From Sphagnum compactum (lineage: Eukaryota > Bryophyta > Sphagnopsida > Sphagnales): a stretch of DNA of 64,000 nt. Position 1 is the first letter of the stretch; every line of letters starts with the position of its first letter. Positions 37,489 through 50,060 of this stretch are shown piece after piece. The notes beneath the pieces are model-generated. The model was given only the letters and a program-made list of their open reading frames with translations. It was not told the origin of the DNA and did not search any database. The translations under genes and the position numbers were made by a program. The DNA is taken from positions 5,859,495 to 5,923,494 of the forward strand of contig OZ234502.1 in the NCBI GenBank assembly GCA_965153455.1, written 5' to 3'.

Positions 37489-39628
37489 ATGGGCAAGACT
37501 TTAGAGATACGGGGTAATATATGTTTTCTTGAGCCTCAGGTTAGCCGTTGTTCTCTCTTATTTATTTATTTTATTGTTGCGTCAATTCTCTTCTTTGAAG
37601 GTGGAGATCTGCAGATCATGTGAATGAATAGTAATAAGGTGCACGCAAGCAAGCACAAGGACTGTGTGTGAGGAAGAAGCAGCTGGAGATATTCGTTGCA
37701 ATTTTTTGCAGCCGAATTCAGTGGGGGAATACGCAACCCTATGAGATTCAAATTTGATATTATGCTGGGCAGAGAGAAAAAAAAATACAGTTTGAAACTG
37801 GACATAGAGAACAACTTTTTTTCTTTTTTTCCTTTTTTATTTCTGGCTTGCGAAATGAGTCACGGTTGAGAATAGGGTATTTGTATCCGGTTGCATCTTT
37901 TGGTAGATTGTTCATGTGGTCAGACATCCAGGGAAATTGTGTCCTGCGTGTGAAGTACTTTGTGGTCTTCATCCTGCCAAGATGAGGAAAGCCACATTGT
38001 AGTGTTGAGACAGGAAGAAGCCACAGCATGCATGGATGCATATATAGAGGCTAGATAGTAAAGCACACTCCTGATACCTTTATATATATGGTAATGCTTC
38101 TTTTTTTTGATGTATTTTTCTTCTCTCTTTCCTTTCTGTTCAAAGCTTAATATGCAGCTGATGTAGGATAGTTTGTTGATCCTTGTGTGTATTTTCAGGC
38201 AGTATTTTCTTTCCTCTTTGGTGATGGTCAATTTATGCGCTGCTACCACAAGGAAGCAAATGATGATCCAGATGCAGATGTAACCTGCTGGACAGCTGCT
38301 GGGGAGCGCACAGTATCATTTTCAGCTCCTTTGAATGCACCAGCCTTGGTGAGGAAATTTGTAGGTGAGCCAACAACTGTGAATGTTCTACTTCTTAATC
38401 TTCATGTTTTGCTTCCTCACAGCTCCTTCTAGGTAAACCACAATTCAAGGACCAATTTGGAAAAACTATACCAGTGACAAGCTCTAGAGTTCATGAGTAT
38501 CAACAGCATTCCTGTCATTGGTGTAGGCATGTGGAGATGGGATTTTGGAGTGCAATTGTAGCATTGATTCTGTTAATGAGAAGAGGCCTCCTTTAGCGAT
38601 GAATTTCCAACCTCAAATTATTTCTTTTTTTCACTTCATAGTTGTGCCAGTCAAGTTACAGGATGTACACTGTGATGGAGTGGTAAGGGACTATGAATTT
38701 TTTTCCATTTCCACAACTTGGGCATAAACTAATTGAGTCAGTTGCATGTTCTGGTTCCAGGCTCTGATGTGCTTAAGGTAAAGGAAATTCAGCAGTATGA
38801 AAGGGTGGGGAGCTGTTTCACCATTAGATCCAATCCAACTTCAGATGCAGCTGCTGCAGATGTATTTTCGACAAAGGGCTATATTGTACTGTCACCTGCA
38901 GAGGATGGGAAAGGTTGTGCAATTCTTATCAATGTTGTGCTTGAGTTCAAGACTACTGTCTGGGGGTTGCAAGGTACGGTTCCTTCTCATTGCTTTTGAT
39001 TTTCTGGTTCATGTTTGCACATGTGCAATCTCTTGTGCTGACCCCATGGTCGCTGAATTTTATTGTTTCAGGAACTATTGAGAGTTTTATGGAGATTAAA
39101 GCAAAGAAGTCTTCTGAGAGATGGATAGAAATTGCACAAAAATACTGTGAGGATCAAAGGGGTCTAGCATATAAGGCTTTTTCCTCTTTCAAGGCAAACG
39201 AGATTGACTCTGAGGATGACATATTTTTTGACATTGAAGATGGACCAGACCAAGATGATGACTTGGCTGTTGAAAGCACTGGTGAAGAGCTCACTAGCAC
39301 CAACCTGGTGGAGTCTGTAGGACATTTTGATACTGCAGCTGACAATAGAACTGAATTGGATCTATGGTTTGTGAAATCAGTAATGAAAGAGCTTAATACC
39401 CTACAGGTTTCTAGTGATGCAACAAGAATTCATCTGGAGAAACTGAATACAAAGCTACAAAGGATGGAGGAAGATGTTGGATATTTGACATCCCAAATGC
39501 AGTTGCGAAAGCAATCAGAGATGATTTCACCTCGAGTTGCCTGGACAGTTGCTGGGCTTGGTGTTGGCACCTGTCTCCTGTTTGTTATAGGGCGTGCATA
39601 TTTAAAGGCTGAGAGTTCCCGACACTAG
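37489..39628 (+). CDS. VASt-like domain protein with C-terminal membrane anchor
   Basis: Six exons: 37489-37539, 38199-38360, 38423-38513 (or to 38522), 38642-38682, 38742-38973, 39072-39628. Either donor keeps frame and gives 377 or 380 residues. The start MGKTLEIRGNICFLEPQ joins FSFLFGDGQFMRCYHKEAN, then CWTAAGERTVSFSAPLNAP, and later SCFTIRSN, VVLEFKTTVWGLQG and IESFMEIKAKKSSERW. This order resembles the VASt fold (VAD1/StAR-related), which binds sterols or other lipids at membrane contacts. An acidic stretch (EDDIFFDIEDGPDQDDD), a helical segment and one hydrophobic helix (VAGLGVGTCLLFVIG) follow, ending AESSRH, which suggests a tail anchor. No GRAM domain is seen upstream. Family call moderate; exon 3-4 junction least certain. 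Confidence 0.75.
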
Positions 39629-42600
39629 TCCCACCATGAGTTGGGCAGTCTCATACATGTATTGAAGAGCTGTTTACTGTAGTTGTCATTCAGCCAGTGA
39701 TCCTTTGTGAATATAAGACCGGCAAAGCAAATTCTTTCATGAAGTTATCAGTGACTTGGTTGAAAATTTTGAATGCAAGACAGTTTGTGATTCATATGTG
39801 ATATGGTGAGTATCTTTTCTTAAGGGCAACCTGTAGCTTTCTTCCTCTGAAGGGCAACCAGGGCGCTGGTTCTCCAGATGAAATCCAGATTGTTAGCAAC
39901 CTTGCTCCTTCATTGAGAGAAAGAAACAGTTCTCAAGGGCACTAGTGAACTAACAACTAGCTACCAATGCACCATCCATTGGAAGCCTATTATGGCTCAG
40001 TTATGGATGAATCCCAACTGAGTTGATATGGAGTTTCACCTTGGTGAACCTATCTGCAGAACATAGGTCCTTTAGGTAGGACAATAGGCGGCAATTAGAT
40101 GCATGTAGATAGATAGTATGTAGGTAAGGGCTGGTGGGTTGGTTGTAGGTAGGTTGTGATATAGCCAAACTTTAAAGCTGATTTTTTTGTGGCAAATTTT
40201 TGTAAAATTTTGACCTCAAAAATAAAAATGGAACCTCGGGTTGCAGATTCCTGGTTTTCCAAGGAAAGAATTCACCAATTGTTTGTGTTTTTGATGAAAT
40301 GTCATCACATTTGGACACAGTTTTTAGTTTTGGGGCAGATTTTTGCTAGTTTTGTACAGTTTGGACAGTTTATTACAAATGTTTCATCAATTGGTGCTAA
40401 ATGTTTTTAGGGATGATCGCTAATGACGCTACATCAAGAAAGTGGGGATAAAAACACATGTGCACACGAACCCAAAGTTGCAATCATCTGAAATTGACCA
40501 TGCAAATGGCATTGGTGACATTATCGAATAAAATCGAACCATTTAACTCCACATGTGGATGAAAGTGGGAAACATGCATTTGGAACCTCATTAGTGAAAG
40601 TCAAAATATAGATGACATTCACTAGAGAGATGACTATGGCAATTTGGATAAAGCTAATGAAATGTGTTGAATTATAGAATATGTATAATTTTACAAGCAT
40701 ATTGATAAAGTTGGGCCATGTGGATGGAATTGAATACATGGATGAAAACATGACAATGAAGATTAACTTGATTTATATTGCATAAATTCATCACATGGAT
40801 GAAACCCATCCATCATGTGTGATGAATTTGATGGAAGCAATGAAATTGGCTTTATTAATGGAATTGGAGAAGTCGTTGAACATGGTCACATTAATGAAAA
40901 TGCAGCATTTGGTTGACAATATGAAAGATAGTAATGAAATGGATGAAATTGACAACACAATTGACACTAATGACATGGAAGAAATATGACCATGGAGATC
41001 ACATGCCTTAACATCGATGACATGGATGAAATAGATTTCATGAATGCACTTTGACCATATGGATGGGAACTCAATGTCATGGATGAATTGACCATGTGGA
41101 TGAAATTCAATAATAAGATTATGGTCATTTTAATTCATTAATTTAGTTTCATTGATGTTGTCAAAATTCGTCCATGTTACCAACTACATATGTGTGGTTA
41201 GTTTCATCAATGAGCACAATCATCAATGTCATTAAGTTTTATTAATGTGGTACATTTTATCATCAAGTCATAATTTCATCCATGTGATCACTTTCATTTG
41301 TGAGGTTCAATCTACTTGTGTGTCATTCCACCTATATGGGCATTGCATTTATGTGATGAATTTCATCCATGAACACAATTGTACAAATTTTTTGTCTTAC
41401 TCTATTCATGACTTTTAGGAGTGTTGAAACATGGAAGCGAGACAGTTTAAGCAATTTAGTTTATGATAAAAATATGGTATTGTTTAAATCTATAATTTTC
41501 TCCTAGGCAGCATAAGATTACAAAAAATTCTTTACACTTGCCTCTTGCATGGACAAAACTATAAACAATTCAGTATGATTGCATGTAAAGATTTTATGAG
41601 GCTATAATTTATATATGTCTCTAGCAATGTTTGTTGGATGTGAATGATTTGTGTGAATATCAATGAATGAGTTTGTCATCTTTGCCACTCGTTTCCTCCC
41701 ACAAAAATTCAACTCCTAGTCCTTGGAAATGGGCAAACATAAATGAAGAAAGGGTCTTGTTTGGAAGTCTACAACACCCATTTCCAAATAGTGCATCAGT
41801 TGTTCAACATACATTGCAAATTTTGCATGCACCATAACCAGCAACCATGACACTATACATGCATAACATCACTTTCCTTATGTATACCTGAAGGAAAAAA
41901 ACACGGTTCACTTCAGAATTTGAAACAATTAGACTGTCAGATACAGTAAAAATCTAGTAATTGTACTCACAAGAACAAAGTTGAGCAAAATAACACCACA
42001 AAGGCATGGGGTTCTCATTTGAACACCCACAGCTTACACAACAAAACATCGTTGCCACCTGTCTATGAAATTGCAGAGATATCTCCACAACAACAATTTG
42101 AAGGTAACATGAGAATGAATGCAATCATAACCTTATGAGAGCCTCTCCCAAGTGTCAGATTGTCACCTAAACAAGTACATAATTTCTACACCCAAAATCT
42201 GGCACACCATTATATCAAATCTGCATCCTGAGTTCATGTCACACTTCCAGAGGCAATGGAGAGACAGTCATGGTGTTGGCTAGCACTGTTTACAACATAC
42301 ATTCAAAACATTGTACAAAGCTTAAAATAGAAAACATGTTCAATCCATGACTTGAAATGAACAGGTTGCCATATAAATCTAAAGATAACGATGGTAGTAA
42401 TATTACCAGAATTGCACAAAATAACACTAAGATTCTTCATGTTGGTATAACTAAGAATGCTAGAATCTTTCAAGGTGTTTGGAATCAACACCTTGAAATC
42501 AAAGTGGCAACACTACAATGGCATATGGGCAAAGCTTGAATCTTCAACTAGACAAAAAAACCAAAACTTCTGAATTCATTCATTCATGGTTCCATGCACC

Positions 42601-42831
42601 CCAGGATCTCTTCATACTCAAGAACAAGTTCTGAATACCTTTTTCAATAGCTTCTCACTGAAATGAAGTAGAAATTACACATGGCTTGCTTTGGGCTTCA
42701 TGCCCAAAGACCCCAGAAGACTAAGAAAACATTTGAGATGGTTTGTGTCTTGAATGCTGCATGAACCCTGGAAGGGGCCACAGACAAAGAACACTGACCT
42801 TAAAACCAGTTAGCATTGCTAAGAACCACGA
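39629..42831. other. Intergenic DNA with degenerate ATGGATGAA-type repeats
   Basis: The first part is the 3' flank of the VASt-like gene. From 40.5 to 41.4 kb the DNA is built of degenerate words such as catggatgaaat and its complement. The rest, to the next gene's stop codon, shows no exon chain and is presumably 3' UTR and spacer. Confidence 0.5.
40540..41400. repeat. Degenerate short-word repeat with change of orientation
   Basis: Forward words like acatggatgaa and atgacatgga dominate 40.54-41.11 kb. The complement form atttcatccatg dominates 41.15-41.38 kb. The two halves could partly pair, giving a fold-back structure. The open frames on both strands here are products of the repeat words. 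Confidence 0.5.
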
Positions 42832-45549
42832 TCAAGCTCCATATTTTGGAGCCTTCCACAGCTTGAATGCAACCTCATACAGAAAACGGTCTGCCAGAAT
42901 TGTGCCATTTCCACCATGCTGCACCACCAGCACAAATATATCAGAGGTCATACCCCAATTGCACCCAGACTTTTGGGAGATTTAACTCTTAAATGTAGGC
43001 AGCTTGGTGCTAAAACTCTCAAACTCATCCAACTACACCTGCAAGAATGGTGAATGGAAGGTGCCCTGTACAACAATAAATTACTTCTTGATGGCACAAC
43101 AAGGAAGATTGATTACCAATTAATCAGATGGAGGACCAGAACAGGAAGTTACATGAATTGCAAGGTAGGATCACCGTGGAATGTACCTTCTTAAACTCTT
43201 CAAATCCAAATGCTGTGACTTTATCTCGGCGGGTCACAGCAACCTGATTGTACACGGCCAGCAATGGATAGTCCTCCCTGCTCCATTTCAGTACAGATCA
43301 GAAAATTTCTTGGTTCTCTTGACGAGCAATGATACAACCCAGAACCCTACCCTATTGATTTTAAGAGAGGCTTTGCTCACCGGATGCCATCAACAGGCTT
43401 GCCAGCTTTCACTGTGTAGCTTTGTCGGGGCCACAGCTTTTCAAGATCAGGGTGCAAACTATGGTCCCGTTTTAAAGTTGGAGGCACTGGCACATGAGTC
43501 TTCAAATCTCCATAGCCTAAAACAGTGACCAAGAACAGATGACTGTAAGCCTTGGTCCCAGGCTTAGAAAGGTCCTTGATGGAACCAAGCAAGAAGTCAA
43601 GCCACATCATGCCAGTCTCCGCATCTGATGTGTTTGTAGCAGCTAGGTGAAGAAACACGAGCTCAAAATGGCTGCTGTCAGGCACATTGTCACCAGATTC
43701 TTCCAAGCCTAACAAGTTGAGAAGTCTTAAGGCCAGTGAGGAAGTTTTAACCCCATTAGCATCTATGCTGCTGCCTAGAATGTCATCAAAAGCCACCACT
43801 GAAAAGCCTGCTCGTTTTCCCAGTGCACTTCCAGGTTTTGAATTGCTGACCATCACAGCCTTCATTCCCATGAACCTGAGCACACACGACTGATGTCATC
43901 ATCATCATCGTCACTAGAAAAATTGGTACCCACACTTACAATCGTGCTCATTCTACGACCCATTTTGTAATTACATCACATCATTCTTAGCTGGATAATT
44001 CTGCTGCTGCCAATGTCTTTAATATGCCCATTTCACCCCAGCTTGGTGAAGAACATCACACCTGTCTGAGATGCCAGGCACGCCACTACCTGCCAGAGCC
44101 TCAGGCTCTGCAATTTCACTGATATCCTCTGTCTGTGCCTTTTCCTGCACATCCACTTCTCTGGGTAAGAGGACCGGTCAGGCTTCAAGCGACTGTCCTG
44201 ATATGAACAGCACAAGAGACAATAAAAGTATGCAAATCCAGAATCCAATGTATGAACTGGGAAATGTTATGCTTAAGCAACATTGAAGCTGTGCATCATT
44301 CCTGATACGTCTTACCGTATAAGCATCATGCACATCAATAAGCTGAGCCAATTCCGTCACCAGCCTTTCTCCTCCTACAACTGCCCAAAACAGCACAATC
44401 AGTGTTACATCATACTATTGACCACATAGGTTGCACCTTGATTTCAGTGCAAAAAACACTACTTGATTGCTGGACAACAATGCCAGACAATTCATGCTGG
44501 CGACAGAAATTATCAGGTGCCTTTCTCCTCCTCTGACAACAAAATTACCCAAAATAGCACAATGGGTGGTTACATTGTACTATTGACCAAATTGGTTGCT
44601 CCTTGATTTCAGGGCAAAGACACTGCAGGATTGCTCTACAATAATGCCAGACAAAAGCATTAATGGCAGCAACAGAAACATCAGGTTGTCAAAACAACTT
44701 GGTTAAAGAGAAAGCGTAGAAATCAGCAAAAGTAATGCACAAACTGCCAAGTCCTTGCATTTTGAGTCCTTGATCAAAACAGGGAGATCTGCATTCTGAG
44801 ATTTGAAGGGAGTTGTGAAGAATCAAGTTGTCAAAATTCAGAAGGCAAAAAAAAAAACCTAAAGCTTCTTGCAGATCAATCACTGATGATTCTACCAGTA
44901 AAGTCAGAGCCACACAGAGTGTAACATCTTCTGTCTTGCTCCTTTGGACAAAGACAACCAGGAAAGAAGAGCGGATCTAGGATGATGGTTGTCAAGCAAA
45001 ACAGATGCAAGAAAGACATGTGCATCTTTGTATTCATGAGAGAATGAGGACCGTAGTAGTATGGACTGACGAGGTTACCATATGCAGTGTGTTCTTCTTC
45101 ACCTCTTGGGTGTCCAGAGATGGACAAAACCCCATCTCTGTGAGTAAGAGGGCAGCAAAACCCTTAGTGCACAATTCAACATCCCAAAAGACTTCTTGAG
45201 ATCCTGTGGATGGCTTTCCTAAAGCGAATAACAATGCCATGTCAAGAATGACAGTGTCTCTGCAAGCAGAAGAAGAAGAAGAAGAAGAAGAAGAACCTGC
45301 TTCAAAGGTGAACCAGACTTCTTCTGCAGCAAGAAGAAAAAGAAAGCAAGCAAGCAAGCCAAAAGAGAGAGACAGCGACCGTGCGAGAGAGAGAGAGAGG
45401 TTCGGACCTGAAGGGGGAAGGGCACGCAGAGCAAGAAATCCACAGGATCCGGATACGGCCAGTTCATGTAGGTGGCGATGCTGAGGACCCACGACAGGCA
45501 AGAGTCCATCACCATAGATGACGAGAGCGCGAGAAGGCTTGTCCGCCAT
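42832..45549 (-). CDS. Conserved plant protein of unknown function
   Basis: Six exons, transcript order: 45549-45408, 44374-44316, 44144-44062, 43875-43381, 43277-43187, 42918-42832. The total of 957 bases encodes 318 residues. The start MADKPSRALVIYGDG, the internal SDRFMGMKAVMVS (about residue 93), LWPRQSYTVKAG and the end FKLWKAPKYGA match what I remember of a single-copy plant protein family without assigned function. No transit peptide or membrane helix is obvious. The exon 3 acceptor is least certain: it needs phase 0 from the preceding exon, and the chosen CAG before GAAAAGGCACAG is the one that fits. The first intron exceeds 1 kb and carries CT-rich and GAA repeats. I assign no reaction. 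Confidence 0.82.
45268..45294. repeat. (GAA)n triplet repeat in intron 1 of the unknown-function gene
   Basis: Nine gaa/aga units close downstream of exon 1 on the minus strand, where they read TTC. The pyrimidine-rich reading on the transcript is ordinary intronic simple sequence. Confidence 0.85.
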
Positions 45550-45984
45550 GTAGGTCTCTCTCTATCCCTCTCTTCTTCTTCTTCTTTTCTTCCTTGGCTT
45601 GTGTGCTAGCGAAAGAACAGAAGAACAGACTTCCCCGAACTGCAACCGCTCCCGCAGACAGACAGACAGACAGACCCGCTCACAAAAAATGCGCTTTCCT
45701 TACTTCCGCCTCCTCCTCCTCCTCCTTCTTCTTCTGCTCTATCATGACTCTGTCACTCCGTTGAATTTCGCAATCGCCAAAATGTCAAACCCACGTGAGG
45801 CCACACGCGCTTCTTGGCTCCAAATCTGCGAACAGAACAGACAAAAGGCGATGGAAGGAAGGACAGGAACGTGGTCAATAGACAGAAGAGAGAGAGAGAG
45901 TCGCGACATTCTCGGCCTTGGCGGTGCGTAGTGCGTACTTCTCCGGCGATGCTCTCGCTACCCAACACCGGACACACAACACGC

Positions 45985-46012
45985 CTTTCTTTCTTTCTTT
46001 CTTTCTTTCTTT
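45985..46012. repeat. (CTTT)n microsatellite
   Basis: Seven tandem cttt units, similar to the run at 20281. It is upstream of the unknown-function gene. Confidence 0.9.
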
Positions 46013-46134
46013 GCCATTAGATACCAGTGGCAACTGCGAAGAACTACGGCTTGAGACAAAGCTCTTGCAATTTGCAGTTTGTACCTATCAGAGAGTGCAA
46101 TCCCAGTAGCAAACATAGCAACAGGAGGAGCTGC

Positions 46135-46164
46135 AGGAGGAGGAGGAGGAGGAGGAGGAGGAGG
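46135..46164. repeat. (GGA)n triplet repeat
   Basis: About ten gga units. The opposite strand gives a polyproline open frame, which I regard as spurious. Confidence 0.9.
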
Positions 46165-48395
46165 AACTGTGCAATTGCAAGTAAGGATGACTTCAAATTG
46201 TTTGTTGTTGTGGAGATTTCTCCACAATTTCAATAGACATATAGGTAGGTAGGTGTTCCAGAACCTCCAGCACTAAGTAGGTAATTTAGATTCCTATGCC
46301 AAATTTGCTTCAGTGATGATGGGACATCTTTTGATTAAGATGTTTTGTGGCAGCATGAATTGCAGACTTGTGTGTGTTGGTAAATGTTGGCTGGAATTTC
46401 GGAGATACAATTTGCCGGGTTAGTATATGTCTTTGGTGTCCAATTTCAAGTGTACAATCTGTGCAATAATACCCTTTGTACAGGAGCATGTTGCAGGATA
46501 TGCTCAAAGACAGGCCTGGGGATTGACATTGACAAGCTTCACAAATCTGGGGTTGTTGTTAACTGCAATGCCACATGTATCTGTATTCAGAAAACTAGGG
46601 TAAAACCTCTAATTTTTTGTTGGAATGCAACGTGATCTATGTTTCCTATCTTTTTTCTTTCCCAAGTTTAGGTGTGAACCTGCATGCAATGATTTGTGGA
46701 CTACACATCAATTCAAGAGGGTTGAGCTTTGTGGCAAGGTATTTTTCATAGGTCGGACTTTGAAGTCTGCATTGCTGCAATGCCCTGATGTTGTCATCTG
46801 ATTTAAACGTTCAAACATTCTTACAACTGTTTCAATGAAAGCAAGGTACCTCAGAAGTTTGTTGGCGGGCATGCCAGATTTGGTGGATATGGCAAAGATA
46901 GGTTGCAGATCTTGTTCTAGGTGTTTGATGACCTCATTGCAGGAATACTTCTGTGGTCTCATGAATGACATATGGCCACATGCCTCTGTCCTGAGTTTCA
47001 GTGAGCTGCAAGTATTCAAGATAGAAGGAGGTCCACAGGAACCTTGATCCGCCCTCCCAATTGGCAAACAGCCAACAGCTGATCCTACTTGCGTTGTGCC
47101 CATGAGCATTAGCCATGGCTGTCTCCTGTGCAAAAGATCCTGAACACCTGCTCTTCAGGTAATCTGATCTGTTCATGTGCGTCAGGTAAGTTTCTCTCAA
47201 GGGATTATTGAATTGCAGAGACCCATCATATTTTGTGAATTCAATGGTGGCATTTCGATGTACTCAAAGAAAGTTTGTTTTATTACAGTTTGAATTCAAA
47301 TGGCTTTCCAGATTAACTATTTGTTGTGTTAGTGATGCATATTCTTTAAAGAGTACTCAGATGGAGAGAGGAGTGCTTTTGAACTGGGAGTTGTGGTGGG
47401 TGCAGCAGATGTTGTTGGCTTAATTTACATTACTGATTTCAACATTCTCCGGTCCCATACTTTCCCTCTCCTTGCCCAGCAGTGTAGCAGAATTTCTGAC
47501 TTTAGATCTTTACAGTGTCTGTTTGTAATGGCTTATAAACATACATGTGATGCTGAACCTCTGTATCGTGAAGCAACATTACATTTGGGCACATTCTGAC
47601 ACGACAGAGCTTGCTTACAGTTCTGTATGTGTTTGATGCAGGATAAGGCAACATACATGACACCTGTCTGAGTCCCTTACCAAATAAATTACTCCTGGCT
47701 GGATCTCTTGCATGGGTGGATTGAAAACTAACAGCACCTTTTGTTGTGGATCAGTCCCATTAAACGTCATCTATGGGATCCACAACTGGAATCTATACTT
47801 GGGACAAATAGTGTTCAGGATGTTGGGCTATTTTCAAAGTAAGTTCTGCACTTCATGTTTCGAGGATGAATCCAAGTGTGGTGTTTGGTGTCATTGTCTT
47901 TTGAGTGTGACCTTATTATTGGTTCACATCAATCCAAGCAGAGTAACTTCTTCAACACCTGGTTCTGTTGGTGTGTGCTTAGAACTCCATTTTGATTTTT
48001 CTACTGTGAATCTATTCCCTCACAATGGCTGATTCTTGACTCAAAATCTGTGTATTCAGGTTCCACTTTCAAGGGTCATGTTATTGATCATCACCATGCT
48101 GCACAAGCTTAGAGTGAACAAACACCACCCAACACAAGTGCCAACCACACTATTATCAATCATAAAAAGTACTAATGCAACAAAAGTGGTCGCAGAAAAA
48201 ATGGATCACATTCCTGCAATTTAGTTGCAACCAAATTGTCCAGCACAAACTAGAGAAACCCACTAAATCAATTGTACAGAGAGAAGAAGAATTGCCCAAG
48301 AAGAGCATGTATAAATTTTCATACAATTATACTGTCCCTAGATTTCATAGCTCAACATTTCTTTGTTTTAGAGAAGGCTATTTTTAAATTTGTAA

Positions 48396-48530
48396 GAGCA
48401 TCTCTAACAGGCCTGCACACACTACTGCGGATGAAGTAGAGTCTTTAAATAGTGTGAAACTCAGTTTGGTCCTTCAAATATGCAAATATTCCCAAGATAT
48501 TGTGACCTACAAGAGGGTCACAAAATGCTC
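48396..48530. mobile_element. Harbinger-type MITE, copy B (short)
   Basis: Begins TAA|GAGCATCTCTAACAGG and ends with gggtcacaaaatgctc, an imperfect inverted repeat of about 10 bases. The internal gtgacc and gggtcac match the subterminal gtgaccctgc and gggtcaca of the element at 55799. A perfect 3-bp duplication is not visible on the right. Six bases after it, a further TTA|GAGCATCTCCA starts the Harbinger relic. Confidence 0.6.
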
Positions 48531-48536
48531 ATGTTA

Positions 48537-50060
48537 GAGCATCTCCATCGTTGTAGCAATAATTACCCCATTACATTGCAAATGTTGGCATTTCTAACAA
48601 GCTTCAATAGTTGAATGTCACCATACGTTGATCACAACCCCACCCATTGCTTGCAAAGATTCACATTAAATGGTTAACGCAAGAAGAAATAATGTGTTGG
48701 TCGTGTGCGATATCTCCATGTGTCTACATCACATCATTTTTTTGTTTTTTTGTTTTCTATCTCACTCTTGTGTTGATTGCATCTATTTGCATTATGCTTG
48801 GTGATCCTTTGCTAGCGTTTGGTTGTAGCTCATAGATTGATTACAATGGAAGTTTGGCACCAATGCCTATGTGCACAAATGCAAGCAAAACTTGTAGATG
48901 AGGAAGAAGATGAGTGGTTCATGTAAGTTTTGTTGGCACAAATAGAGAGTGCACCCAAATGTCAACATGGTGGTTTTGTTCTAGGACATTGAAGCAATCT
49001 TGACCAACAACAAGATGAAGGGCATTTGCAAATCTTGAAAGATTATTTTTCTTCATTGCCAATCTATGATGATAAAAAAATTTCATAGGAGATATAGGGT
49101 GAAGCAATCTTTTTATGCAAAATCATGAATGTGTTCACGATTTTTATTTTGTGCACCATAAGGACACATGTGGGCACTCCTACTGTCCAAAAATGCATTG
49201 TAGAATTGGAAATGCTAGCATATGGCATTGCAACAAATGCCACCAATGAATATTGCCATATGGATGAAAGAATTATGACCAAGTGTTTCAAATGTTTTGT
49301 CAAAGCAATTTGAGAGATTTTTGAAAAGAAAAAATTTGTGGCAACCATTGAAGGTCAATTTGGGAAAAAATTTCAAAATCAACAAAGATCAAGGTTTTCA
49401 AGAATGTTTTCTTTGATTGTATGCATTACAAATGTAAGAATTGTCCCATTGCTTAGTAGAGGTAGTTCATTGATAAGGATAAACAAAAGTCAATCATACT
49501 AGAAATAGTTGTTGACCAATCTTTATGGATATGGCATTTTTTTATAGTTTACTTTGGATATAATAATATTTGATGTTCTTGATCAATCTCCCTTGGTTGT
49601 TAATCTTTTGCAAGGTCCAAGGAACAACATTACTTTTGTGGTGAATGGAATGGTTTACCAACGGTTATATGTACTTTTGATGGGATATATTATCCAAGGA
49701 AGTCAATCTTTGTTCAAATGATCCAAGAACCACAAGGTGAAAAATGGCAACATTTTACAAAGAGAGTGCATAGAAAAACATGAAATGTTGTTTGGGGTTC
49801 TATAGGCAAGGTTTCAAATGATCACAAATCCTAGTAAACAATGGGACAAGGAGATGGCATGTGTGGTGTTCCATAACATGATTCTTGAAAATAAAACAAG
49901 TGAGAATTTAGAGAAAGCTTAGCAATACTAGGATCCTATACAATTTAGAAGGAGCCTCACATTTTATGCATCCTTGAATGACACAAATGCATATGTTGAT
50001 AGCCACTACATATTCAAAAATGATTTCATTGAACACTTATGGGCAATGAAAGGTAACAAT
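48537..50060 (+). pseudogene. Decayed PIF/Harbinger transposase (copy 1) with left terminus
   Basis: The left end is TTA|GAGCATCTCCATCG, typical of the GAGCATCTCCA ends of plant Harbinger elements. Translation in shifting plus frames gives VQKCIVELEMLAYGIATNA near 49178-49240. DCMHYKCKNCPIA at about 49413-49455 covers the first catalytic Asp region. ILEIVVDQSLWIWHF is near 49500 and GIYYPRKSIF near 49682. VFHNMILE lies near 49867-49890, where the final catalytic acid region of the family is expected. Frames shift several times and stops are present, so it is inactive. The right terminus was not found. Confidence 0.75.

Larger units (their letters stand above)
45550..48395. other. Upstream flank of the unknown-function gene, then spacer without a supported gene
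   Basis: The first 500 bases hold microsatellites: CAGA (45654-45675), CTCCTC, CTTT (45985-46012) and GGA (46135-46164). They look like promoter or leader. Between 46.3 and 48.4 kb there are several open frames up to about 140 codons on both strands, for example minus 46708-47133. I could not link any by splice sites or recognise a domain. A transcribed non-coding or lineage-specific gene cannot be excluded. Confidence 0.4.

Noticed and set aside
45958-46233. Minus-strand frame with polyproline
   Set aside because: The proline run comes from the GGA microsatellite; no homology or splice support.
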